DNA of 64,000 bases. Origin: Candidatus Blochmannia vicinus. GTDB taxonomy: Bacteria; Pseudomonadota; Gammaproteobacteria; Enterobacterales; Enterobacteriaceae. Both the position numbers and the translations under genes were made by a program. Each line of letters opens with the position of its first letter. Within the stretch, counting starts at the first letter, position 1. This document shows positions 10,009 through 19,489 of this stretch, in pieces. A model generated the notes under the pieces. That model was given only the letters and a program-made list of their open reading frames with translations. It ran no database searches and had not been told where the DNA came from. The stretch covers positions 558,001 to 622,000 of the forward strand of contig CP125213.1 in NCBI GenBank assembly GCA_030020825.1, read 5' to 3'.

Positions 10009-10094
10009 TTTAGTAAAAATATTATAAATATTTTTGACAAATAGTCATTTGATTATGTAATCCTTTTTAATATTTTATATTTTTGGAAATTTTT

Positions 10095-10466
10095 ATGTCT
10101 CTCACAAAAGAACAAATTTTAGATGCTATTTCCAATATGTCTATTATGGAAATAGTTAAATTAACTTCTATGATGGAAGAAAAATTTGGTGTATCTGCTG
10201 CTTCGTTAGCCACTGTTGAACAACCTGATGTATCAGAACCAGTCGTAAAAGAACAAACCGAATTTAACGTATTTTTAACTGCCATTGGCAATAACAAAAT
10301 TCCTGTAATTAAAACTGTACGCAGTATTACTGGACTAGGGTTAAAAGAAGCAAAAGAATTAGTTGAATCTGCACCCGTAATTTTAAAAGAATCAATAAAT
10401 AAAGATGATGCTGAAACCTTAAAAAAAACTTTAGAAACAGCGGGTGCAACTGTTGAAATTAAATAA
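10095..10466 (+). CDS. rplL: 50S ribosomal protein L7/L12
   Basis: Stalk protein that recruits translational GTPases. It has 123 residues from ATG 10095 (MSLTKEQILDAISNMS); a TTG at 10083 in the same frame is not needed to match the family. The N-terminal dimerisation domain is MEIVKLTSMMEEKFGVSAAS. The hinge (residues about 36-50) lacks the usual Ala/Gly-rich run and reads VEQPDVSEPVVKEQTEF. The C-terminal factor-binding domain is well kept (KTVRSITGLGLKEAKELVESAP). The shortened, charged hinge is typical of AT-driven drift. Confidence 0.96.
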   Translation: MSLTKEQILDAISNMSIMEIVKLTSMMEEKFGVSAASLATVEQPDVSEPVVKEQTEFNVFLTAIGNNKIPVIKTVRSITGLGLKEAKELVESAPVILKESINKDDAETLKKTLETAGATVEIK

Positions 10467-10743
10467 AAAATAAAATAAATCATAATAATTTATTAATTGG
10501 TTACTAGCTATATAGGACCTTATGTCATTAATATCAAAACGACGTTTATTTTTAAAAAACATAAAATCATGATATTTAAATATTTTATGTCTTTCAACTG
10601 TAAAGACACACAAGTATTATATATATATGAATCTGCGGCTAAAATAATATATACAGTAAATTTTATTACTATATGCTATTTATATAGTAGCCAACTTATT
10701 TCTTGAAAAAACAATCATCCATATTAATTAATCGAGGAACTTT

Positions 10744-13700
10744 ATGGTGTATTCCTATACTGAAAAGAAACGTATTCGTAAAGATTTTGGAAAACGTCCT
10801 CAAGTTTTAGATATTCCATATCTTCTTTCTATTCAGCTTGATTCCTTTAAAAAATTTATTAGGCATGACCCAGAAAGGCAATGTGGGTTAGAAGCGGCTT
10901 TTCGATCCGTTTTCCCCATTAAAAGCTATAACGGTAATGCTGAGCTAAGATACATGAAATATCGATTAGGAGAACCCACGTTCGACGTAAAAGAATGTCA
11001 AACACGTGGTATCACTTTTTCTGCTCCGTTACGCGTACGTTTATGTTTAATTATTTATGAGCGTGATGGATTAAATAATGTAATAAAAAATACCAAGGAG
11101 CAAGAAGTATATATGGGTGAAATTCCACTTATGACCAATAATGGTACTTTTATTATTAATGGCATTGAACGAGTCATTGTATCTCAATTACACAGAAGCC
11201 CCGGTGTATTTTTTGATAGTGATAAAGGTAAAACACATTCATCCGGAAAAGTATTATATAATGCACGTATTATCCCATACCGAGGGTCTTGGTTAGATTT
11301 TGAGTTTGACCTGAAAGATAATTTATTTGTACGAATTGATAGACGACGTAAATTACCAGTAACAGTGATACTGCGTGCTTTAAATTATACTACTGATCAA
11401 ATTTTAAATATGTTCTTTAATAAAGTAATATATGAAATTCAAAATAATACATTATATATGCATCTAATACCTGAAAGATTACGCGGAGAAACAGCATCTT
11501 TTGACATTGTTGTCAATGACATTACATATGTAAAAAAAGGACGTCGTATTGCAGCTAAACATATTCATCAATTAAAAAAAGACAATATTTCAAAAATTGA
11601 AATACCCATAGATTATATAATTGGTAAAGTTGTTATAAAAGATTATATTGATAAAAACACGAATACACTTATTGTTTCAGCTAATACAGAAATATCCACT
11701 GATATATTACATAACTTAATTCAATCAGGATATAAGTCCATAGAAACATTATTTAGCAATGATCTAGATTATGGTAATTATATTTCTGAAACCTTGCGTA
11801 TTGATACAACCACCAATAAATTTGATGCATTAATAGAAATTTATCGTGTAATGCGTCCGGGAGAACCACCAACTAAAGAAGCTGCTGAATATTTATTTGA
11901 AAACTTATTTTTCTCAGAAGAACGTTATGACTTGTCTGCTGTAGGCAGAATGAAGTTTAATCGTTCATTACAACGAATACAAATAGAAGATTTAGGAATA
12001 TTAAAAAAAGAAGACATTGTCGATGTAATTAAAAAATTAATTGATATTAGAAATGGTAAAGGAGATGTAGATGATATTGATCATTTAGGCAATCGACGTA
12101 TTCGGTCTGTAGGAGAAATGGCAGAAAATCAATTTAGAATCGGATTAGTTAGAGTAGAACGTGCAGTAAAAGAACGATTATCTTTAGGTGATTTAGATAC
12201 GTTAACCCCTCAAGATTTGATTAATGCTAAACCAATTTCAGCTGCAGTAAGAGAATTTTTTACTTCCAGTCAATTATCTCAATTTATGGATCAAAATAAT
12301 CCATTATCAGAAATTACTCATAAACGTCGTATATCTGCCTTAGGGCCAGGAGGTTTAACTAGAGAGCGTGCAGGATTTGAAGTACGTGATGTCCACCCCA
12401 CACATTATGGTCGAGTCTGTCCAATAGAAACCCCAGAAGGACCAAATATAGGTTTAATTAATTCATTGTCTGTATACGCTCGAGCTAATGAATACGGATT
12501 TTTAGAAACTCCATATCGTAAAGTTCAAAATGGTATCGTTAGTAATGATATTTATTATTTATCTGCAATCGAAGAAAGTAATTTTGTTATCGCTCAAGCA
12601 AATACAAACCTAAACTCAATAGGAGAATTTATTAACGATTTAGTAACCTGTAGAAATAAAGGTGAATCTGGTCTTTTTAAAAAAGATCAAGTTGATTACA
12701 TGGATGTCTCTACGCAACAAATAGTATCAGTAGCTGCCTCATTAATTCCTTTTTTAGAGCACGATGATGCTAATCGCGCTCTAATGGGTGCAAATATGCA
12801 ACGTCAAGCTGTCCCTGTCTTATGTAGTGAAAAACCATTAGTAGGAACTGGAATGGAACGTGCAGTAGCCATAGATTCCGGTGTCACAGCAATAGCTAAA
12901 CGTGGTGGTATCGTTAAATATGTAGATGCATCACGTATTGTAATACATGTTAACAAAAATGAAACACATGATGAAGAATCAGGAATTGATATCTATCATT
13001 TAATAAAATATATTCGATCAAATCAAAATACCTGTATCAATCAACGACCTTGTGTGTCTTTAGAAGAATCAGTAGAACGTGGAGATGTGATAGCAGACGG
13101 TCCATCTACTGATTTAGGAGAATTAGCCTTAGGACAAAATATGCGAATTGCCTTTATGCCTTGGAATGGATACAATTTTGAAGACTCAATGTTAGTTTCA
13201 GAACGTGTAGTACAAGAAGATAGATTTACAAGTATACATATCCAAGAATTAACTTGTATATCTCGTGATACTAAATTAGGACCCGAAGAAATAACAGCTG
13301 ATATTCCAAACGTAGGAGAAACAGCGTTATCTAAACTAGATGAATCTGGGATTATTTACATCGGAGCAGAAGTAATAGGAGGAGACATTCTTGTTGGAAA
13401 AGTTACACCTAAAGGAGAAACTCAATTAACACCGGAAGAAAAACTACTTCGTGCTATTTTTGGTGAAAAAGCCTCTGATGTAAAGGATTCATCCTTACGA
13501 GTTCCTAATGGAGTATGCGGTACTGTAATTGATGTACAAATATTTACTAGAGATGGTGTTAACAAGGACAACCGATCACTAACGATTGAATCTGCTAAAT
13601 TAAAACAAGTAAAAAAAGATTTAAATGAAGAATTCCAAATTTTTGAATCAGCTTTATTCAGTCGAGTTTATGATATATTAATTACGAGTGGAATTGAAAA

Positions 13701-14769
13701 AGAAGAATTGATTAAAATCAATCGTAATTCTTGGTTAAATCTAATACTATCAGATACTAAAAAACAATATCAATTATCTCAATTAACTAAACAATATTTT
13801 AATTTAAAACGTATGTTTGAAAAAAAAATAGAAATTCAGCATCATAAAATTACTCAGGGAGATGAGTTAGCTCCTGGTATATTAAAAATAGTTAAGGTAT
13901 ATCTAGCCGTAAAACGTCAGATACAACCTGGGGATAAAATGGCAGGACGACATGGCAATAAAGGTGTAATTTCAAAAATTAACCCTATCGAAGATATGCC
14001 GTATGATCAAAATGGAATACCAATAGATATCGTACTTAATCCTCTTGGAGTACCATCTCGGATGAATATTGGACAAATCTTAGAAACTCATCTTGGTATG
14101 GCCGCTAAAGGTATTGGAGACAAAATAAACGTCATGTTACAAAAATATAAAGAAATAAATCAATTAAGAAAATTTATTCAAAAAGCGTATGATTTAGGAG
14201 AAGGATCTCGGCAACACATTGATCTTAATAAATTTTCAGATGAAGAAATATTGCAATTAGCTAAGAATTTAAAAGAAGGAATACCTATTGCTACTCCAGT
14301 ATTTGACGGAGCCACAGAAAAAGAAATTAAAGATCTTTTACAATTATCTGGATTACCAACTTCCGGTCAAATTACATTATTCGATGGATGCACAGGGGAA
14401 GTATTTGAAAGAAAAGTTACTGTAGGTTATATGTACATGTTGAAATTAAATCATTTAGTAGACGATAAAATGCATGCACGTTCTACCGGTTCCTATAGTT
14501 TAGTAACGCAACAACCATTAGGAGGAAAGGCTCAGTTTGGTGGTCAACGTTTCGGTGAAATGGAAGTATGGGCATTGGAAGCTTATGGCGCATCATACAC
14601 TCTTCAAGAAATGTTAACGGTAAAATCAGATGATGTAAATGGACGTACTAAAATGTATAAAAATATTGTCGATGGAAATCATATAATGGACCCCGGTATG
14701 CCTGAATCTTTCAACGTTTTATTAAAAGAAATTCGTTCTTTAGCAATTAACATTGAACTAGAAGATTAA
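10744..14769 (+). CDS. rpoB: DNA-directed RNA polymerase subunit beta
   Basis: Catalytic beta subunit, 1341 residues (E. coli 1342). The ATG lies just after CGAGGA. The fork and rifampicin pocket are wild type (SSQLSQFMDQNNPLSEITHKRR followed by SALGPGGLTRERAGFEVRDVH). Other blocks are CPIETPEGPNIGLINSL, the lysines in GDKMAGRHGNKGVIS, and the C-terminal clamp GGKAQFGGQRFGEMEVWALEAYGA. It is separated from rplL by 277 nt, where E. coli has an attenuator and an RNase III site; neither can be recognised here. Confidence 0.98.
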   Translation: MVYSYTEKKRIRKDFGKRPQVLDIPYLLSIQLDSFKKFIRHDPERQCGLEAAFRSVFPIKSYNGNAELRYMKYRLGEPTFDVKECQTRGITFSAPLRVRLCLIIYERDGLNNVIKNTKEQEVYMGEIPLMTNNGTFIINGIERVIVSQLHRSPGVFFDSDKGKTHSSGKVLYNARIIPYRGSWLDFEFDLKDNLFVRIDRRRKLPVTVILRALNYTTDQILNMFFNKVIYEIQNNTLYMHLIPERLRGETASFDIVVNDITYVKKGRRIAAKHIHQLKKDNISKIEIPIDYIIGKVVIKDYIDKNTNTLIVSANTEISTDILHNLIQSGYKSIETLFSNDLDYGNYISETLRIDTTTNKFDALIEIYRVMRPGEPPTKEAAEYLFENLFFSEERYDLSAVGRMKFNRSLQRIQIEDLGILKKEDIVDVIKKLIDIRNGKGDVDDIDHLGNRRIRSVGEMAENQFRIGLVRVERAVKERLSLGDLDTLTPQDLINAKPISAAVREFFTSSQLSQFMDQNNPLSEITHKRRISALGPGGLTRERAGFEVRDVHPTHYGRVCPIETPEGPNIGLINSLSVYARANEYGFLETPYRKVQNGIVSNDIYYLSAIEESNFVIAQANTNLNSIGEFINDLVTCRNKGESGLFKKDQVDYMDVSTQQIVSVAASLIPFLEHDDANRALMGANMQRQAVPVLCSEKPLVGTGMERAVAIDSGVTAIAKRGGIVKYVDASRIVIHVNKNETHDEESGIDIYHLIKYIRSNQNTCINQRPCVSLEESVERGDVIADGPSTDLGELALGQNMRIAFMPWNGYNFEDSMLVSERVVQEDRFTSIHIQELTCISRDTKLGPEEITADIPNVGETALSKLDESGIIYIGAEVIGGDILVGKVTPKGETQLTPEEKLLRAIFGEKASDVKDSSLRVPNGVCGTVIDVQIFTRDGVNKDNRSLTIESAKLKQVKKDLNEEFQIFESALFSRVYDILITSGIEKEELIKINRNSWLNLILSDTKKQYQLSQLTKQYFNLKRMFEKKIEIQHHKITQGDELAPGILKIVKVYLAVKRQIQPGDKMAGRHGNKGVISKINPIEDMPYDQNGIPIDIVLNPLGVPSRMNIGQILETHLGMAAKGIGDKINVMLQKYKEINQLRKFIQKAYDLGEGSRQHIDLNKFSDEEILQLAKNLKEGIPIATPVFDGATEKEIKDLLQLSGLPTSGQITLFDGCTGEVFERKVTVGYMYMLKLNHLVDDKMHARSTGSYSLVTQQPLGGKAQFGGQRFGEMEVWALEAYGASYTLQEMLTVKSDDVNGRTKMYKNIVDGNHIMDPGMPESFNVLLKEIRSLAINIELED

Positions 14770-14861
14770 TATTTAAATTTAAAATCTGTTTAATAACTTT
14801 ACTATTATATATTCATATAATATTTATGCATTAAAAAATATAACTCTAATAAAGGCTCTCT

Positions 14862-17800
14862 GTGAAAGATTTACTCAAATTTTTTAAGATGCAACATACT
14901 CAAGTAGAAGAATTTAATGCAATTAAAATTGCACTTGCTTCTCCAGATATGATTAGATCTTGGTCTTTTGGTGAAGTAAAAAAACCAGAAACTATTAATT
15001 ACCGCACTTTCAAACCCGAGCGAGACGGTTTATTTTGCGCACGTATTTTTGGTCCTATTAAAGATTACGAATGTCTATGTGGTAAATATAAACGTCTAAA
15101 ACATCGTGGAGTAGTCTGCGAAAAATGCGGAGTAGAAGTGACACAAAGCAAAGTACGACGAGAACGTATGGGACATATTGAACTAGCTTCTCCTACTGCC
15201 CATATTTGGTTCCTAAAATCATTACCATCACGTATTGGTTTATTATTAGATATGCCGTTACGCGATATTGAACGTGTTCTATATTTTGAATCCTATGTAG
15301 TAATCGAAAATGGCATGACCAGTCTCGAATGTCGCCAAATATTAACTGAAGAGGAATATTTAGACGCATTAGAAGAATTTGGAGATGAATTCGAAGCAAA
15401 AATGGGAGCTGAAGCCATTCAAATTTTATTGAAAAATAAAAATTTAAAAAACGAATGCGAATTTCTGAGAGAAATGTTAGAAGACAGTAATTCTGAAACC
15501 AAACGTAAAAAAATAACAAAACGTATAAAATTAATTGAAGCATTTATATATTCTGAAAATAAACCTGAATGGATGATTCTAAATGTATTGCCAGTACTCC
15601 CTCCAGATTTAAGACCATTAGTTCCATTAGATGGAGGACGTTTTGCCACTTCTGATTTAAATGATTTATATCGTCGTGTTATTAACAGAAACAACAGATT
15701 AAAACGATTATTAGATTTAGCCGCTCCAGAAATTATAGTACGTAATGAAAAAAGAATGCTTCAAGAAGCTGTAGATGCATTACTGGATAATGGACGTAGA
15801 GGCCGAGCAATTACTGGTTCCAATAAACGTCCTTTGAAATCTTTAGCTGATATGATTAAAGGTAAACAAGGTAGATTTCGCCAGAATCTTTTAGGAAAAC
15901 GTGTTGATTATTCTGGTCGTTCAGTAATTACTGTTGGTCCTTATTTAAAATTACATCAATGTGGGCTACCAAAAAAAATGGCTTTAGAATTGTTTAAACC
16001 ATTTATTTATGGAAAATTAGAGTTACAGGGCTTTGCTAGTACTATCAAAGCTGCTAAAAAAATGGTAGACAGAGAAGAAGCTATAGTATGGGATATTCTT
16101 GACAATGTGATTCGTGAACATCCAGTAATGTTAAATCGTGCCCCTACATTACATAGATTAGGTATTCAAGCTTTTGAGCCAGTTTTAGTAGAAGGAAAAG
16201 CCATTCAATTGCATCCATTAGTCTGTGCCGCATATAATGCTGATTTTGACGGAGATCAAATGGCAGTACATGTGCCGCTGACACTAGAAGCTCAATTAGA
16301 AGCTAGAGCTTTAATGATGTCTACTAACAATATATTATCCCCTGCTAATGGAGAGCCCATTATTGTTCCATCTCAAGACGTGGTATTAGGTTTATACTAT
16401 ATGACGCGCGAGCGTGCAAATTCTAAAGGCGAAGGCATGGTATTAACTGGACCAAAAGAAGCAGAATACCTCTATCGTCTAGGTTTAGCTGAACTACATG
16501 CTCGCATTAAGATACGTATTACTGAATATGAATACGAAAAAAATGGAGAATGGTTAGAAAAAACAAATATTGTTAATAGTACAATAGGACGTGCTATTTT
16601 TTGGATGATTATACCCAAAGGACTGCCATTCATATTAGTCAATCAAGTATTAGGAAAAAAAGCTATATCTACAATGCTAAATAGTTGCTATCGTTTACTC
16701 GGATTGAAAGCTACTGTTATATTAGCTGATCAAATTATGTATACTGGATTCGCATACGCTGCTCGTTCTGGAGCTTCAGTCGGTATTGATGATATGATTA
16801 TTCCTTTAAAAAAAGCTGATATAATTGATGAAGCAGAATCTGAAGTAGCCGAAATACAAGAACAATTTCAGACTGGACTAGTTACAGCAGGTGAGCGCTA
16901 CAATAAAGTGATTGATATATGGGCTGCAGCCAATGAGCGAGTGGCACAAGCAATGATGGATAATTTAGCCACTGAAACTGTAATAAATCGGAATGGACAA
17001 GTAGAAATACAGCCATCATTCAATAATATTTTTATGATGGCAGACTCTGGAGCGCGTGGATCAGCAGCACAAATACGCCAACTTGCTGGTATGCGAGGTT
17101 TAATGGCAAAACCAGATGGATCAATTATTGAAACACCTATTACAGCAAATTTCCGGGAAGGACTGAATGTATTACAATATTTTATTTCTACACATGGAGC
17201 CCGAAAAGGATTAGCTGATACTGCTTTAAAAACAGCTAACTCTGGCTATTTAACACGACGTCTAGTTGATGTAGCTCAAGATTTAGTAATTACACAAGAT
17301 GACTGTAATACGTTTGCCGGTATCATAATGAGTCCTGTCATTGAAGGAGGTGATGTAAAAGAACCTTTACGAGAACGTGTATTAGGACGAGTTTTAGCAG
17401 AAAACGTTTTAGAATCTAATAATGAAGATACTAAAGTATTGATTAAACGTAATACTTTGTTAGACGAATATTGGTGTGATATTTTAGATGAACATTCAAT
17501 TGATACCGTTAAAGTGCGATCTGTTGTGACATGTGATACTGATTTTGGTGTATGTGCAAAATGTTATGGCCGGGATTTAGCTAGAGGTCAACTTGTAAAT
17601 AAAGGAGAAGCAATTGGCGTTATTGCAGCACAATCTATAGGCGAACCAGGTACTCAATTAACAATGCGTACCTTTCATATCGGTGGAGCTGCCTCTAGAT
17701 CTGCTTTAGAGTCAAGCATTCAAATCAAAAATAAGGGCGCTGTTCACTTAAAAAATATTAAATCTGTAATAAATGGAGAAGGAAAATTAGTAATTACATC

Positions 17801-19109
17801 TCGTAACACCGAACTTAAAATTATCGATCAATTTTCTCGTACTAAAGAAAGCTATAAGGTACCTTATGGCGCTATAATAACAAAAAAAAATGGAGAAGAA
17901 GTAACACATGGAGAAATAGTCGCTTATTGGGATCCACATACTATGCCAGTAATTGCAGAAGTAAGCGGATTTATCCAATTTGTTGATATGGTAGATGGAC
18001 AAAGCATTGTTAAACAAACTGATGAGTTAACAGGATTAACCTCTATCGTAGTATTGGATACCTCTGAACGTGTAAGTGGGGCTAAAGATTTAAGACCAAC
18101 ATTAAAAATAGTAGATGTTAATGGTTACGACATTTTTATTCCAGGTACAGACGTTCCAGCACAATATTTTTTGCCTGGTAGAAGTGTGATCCAGTTAGTT
18201 AATGGATCAAGAATTATTTGTGGAGATACATTAGCAAGATTACCACATGAAAGCGGTGGTACTAAAGATATTACTGGCGGGTTACCACGTGTTGCAGACT
18301 TATTCGAAGCGCGTCGGCCAAAAGAATCAGCAATTTTAGCAGAAATTAGCGGAACAATTTCTTTTGGAAAAGAAACAAAGGGAAAACGGCGTTTGATGAT
18401 TTCTCCCATAAACGATGATGGAGATATTTATGAAGAAATGATTCCAAAATGGCGTCATCTTAATGTTTTCGAAGGTGAATATGTAGATCGCGGAGATATT
18501 ATTTCTGATGGACCAGAATCTCCACACGACATTTTAAGATTACGTGGGGTGCATGCAGTAACTCGCTATATTGTCAATGAAGTACAAGATGTTTATCGTT
18601 TACAAGGAGTAAAAATTAACGATAAACATATAGAGGTCATTGTGAGACAAATGCTACGTAAAGCTACTGTCATTCGATCAGGAAATTCCGATTTATTAGT
18701 AGGTGAACAAGTAGAATATTCACGTATTAAAATTGCTAACCGAAAATTAGAAAATGAAGGAAAAGTAAAAATAAGCTTTATGCGTAATTTACTAGGAATC
18801 ACTAAGGCATCATTAGCTACAGAATCATTTATTTCTGCAGCATCTTTTCAAGAAACAACACGTGTATTAACTGAATCATCTGTAGCTGGGAAAAGAGATG
18901 AACTGCGCGGTCTTAAAGAAAATGTTATTGTTGGCAGATTAATTCCAGCTGGAACTGGCTACTCTTACCATCAAGAACGCATGCATCACCGTCGTCATTC
19001 AAGTAATAAAAATGAAATAGAAAAATCCAAAACAACAACAAATATTTCTTCTCAAATTACAGCAGATGAAGCATCAGCAAACTTAACTGAATTATTAAAC
19101 GCTACATAA
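14862..19109 (+). CDS. rpoC: DNA-directed RNA polymerase subunit beta'
   Basis: Catalytic beta' subunit, 1415 residues (E. coli 1407). The GTG start (GTGAAAGATTTACTC) encodes the conserved MKDLLKF. The zinc-binding Cys cluster CLCGKYKRLKHRGVVCEKCG is near residue 70 and the Mg-binding NADFDGDQMAVH near residue 460. The trigger loop and bridge-helix region (SGARGSAAQIRQLAGMRGLM) is intact, as is the second zinc cluster (CDTDFGVCAKCYGRDLARG). The C-terminal tail is Ser/Thr/Asn-rich and slightly extended. It follows rpoB after 92 nt and is the last gene of the fused str-sec-rpo block. Confidence 0.98.
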   Translation: MKDLLKFFKMQHTQVEEFNAIKIALASPDMIRSWSFGEVKKPETINYRTFKPERDGLFCARIFGPIKDYECLCGKYKRLKHRGVVCEKCGVEVTQSKVRRERMGHIELASPTAHIWFLKSLPSRIGLLLDMPLRDIERVLYFESYVVIENGMTSLECRQILTEEEYLDALEEFGDEFEAKMGAEAIQILLKNKNLKNECEFLREMLEDSNSETKRKKITKRIKLIEAFIYSENKPEWMILNVLPVLPPDLRPLVPLDGGRFATSDLNDLYRRVINRNNRLKRLLDLAAPEIIVRNEKRMLQEAVDALLDNGRRGRAITGSNKRPLKSLADMIKGKQGRFRQNLLGKRVDYSGRSVITVGPYLKLHQCGLPKKMALELFKPFIYGKLELQGFASTIKAAKKMVDREEAIVWDILDNVIREHPVMLNRAPTLHRLGIQAFEPVLVEGKAIQLHPLVCAAYNADFDGDQMAVHVPLTLEAQLEARALMMSTNNILSPANGEPIIVPSQDVVLGLYYMTRERANSKGEGMVLTGPKEAEYLYRLGLAELHARIKIRITEYEYEKNGEWLEKTNIVNSTIGRAIFWMIIPKGLPFILVNQVLGKKAISTMLNSCYRLLGLKATVILADQIMYTGFAYAARSGASVGIDDMIIPLKKADIIDEAESEVAEIQEQFQTGLVTAGERYNKVIDIWAAANERVAQAMMDNLATETVINRNGQVEIQPSFNNIFMMADSGARGSAAQIRQLAGMRGLMAKPDGSIIETPITANFREGLNVLQYFISTHGARKGLADTALKTANSGYLTRRLVDVAQDLVITQDDCNTFAGIIMSPVIEGGDVKEPLRERVLGRVLAENVLESNNEDTKVLIKRNTLLDEYWCDILDEHSIDTVKVRSVVTCDTDFGVCAKCYGRDLARGQLVNKGEAIGVIAAQSIGEPGTQLTMRTFHIGGAASRSALESSIQIKNKGAVHLKNIKSVINGEGKLVITSRNTELKIIDQFSRTKESYKVPYGAIITKKNGEEVTHGEIVAYWDPHTMPVIAEVSGFIQFVDMVDGQSIVKQTDELTGLTSIVVLDTSERVSGAKDLRPTLKIVDVNGYDIFIPGTDVPAQYFLPGRSVIQLVNGSRIICGDTLARLPHESGGTKDITGGLPRVADLFEARRPKESAILAEISGTISFGKETKGKRRLMISPINDDGDIYEEMIPKWRHLNVFEGEYVDRGDIISDGPESPHDILRLRGVHAVTRYIVNEVQDVYRLQGVKINDKHIEVIVRQMLRKATVIRSGNSDLLVGEQVEYSRIKIANRKLENEGKVKISFMRNLLGITKASLATESFISAASFQETTRVLTESSVAGKRDELRGLKENVIVGRLIPAGTGYSYHQERMHHRRHSSNKNEIEKSKTTTNISSQITADEASANLTELLNAT

Positions 19110-19470
19110 ACCTTATATTTTTTAATTATGAAAAAACGATTATACTAATATATAATAGTGTTATAGACTGAAAATACTAAGTTAGAGTAAACAATTAGTA
19201 ATATAGATACAACATATAAAAAATATAATTTAATATAATTTTAAAATTTAAATATTAATAATATAATTGTTCTATATTATTAATATATATTCTTTAGTTT
19301 TATACCAAAATCAGCACATAATGCACCTTATATTTATTAATTTCTATAAAACATAAATAAAAATAAATATTATTACTAGATTTTATATACCATCTATACA
19401 TAATCGAGAGCATTACAACTAGTGTTTTATATAAACAATATAAATTCTATCAAAACCGTATTTTAAGGAA
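19110..19470. other. Intergenic region between convergent rpoC and purH
   Basis: 361 nt of AT-rich DNA. In E. coli purD follows purH directly; no purD sequence is present here. Apart from the hairpin at the purH end, nothing is recognisable. Confidence 0.5.
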
Positions 19471-19489
19471 TCAATGCCTAAAATGACGG
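19456..19489 (-). terminator. Hairpin overlapping the purH stop codon, followed by a T run
   Basis: Arms 19456-19468 and 19477-19489 pair with a one-base bulge on each side (CCGT...AAGG with CCTA...ACGG). The purH stop (19471-19473) lies in the loop. Read on the minus strand, the stem is followed by TTTTG, so it is a plausible factor-independent terminator for purH. Confidence 0.45.

Noticed and set aside
10034..10062. TTGACA before rplL as a promoter
   Set aside because: No acceptable -10 box at the right distance; chance hexamer in AT-rich DNA.
10497..10706. 69-codon frame between rplL and rpoB, and a minus-strand frame overlapping it
   Set aside because: No similarity, no ribosome site, composition of intergenic DNA; this spacer is normally regulatory.
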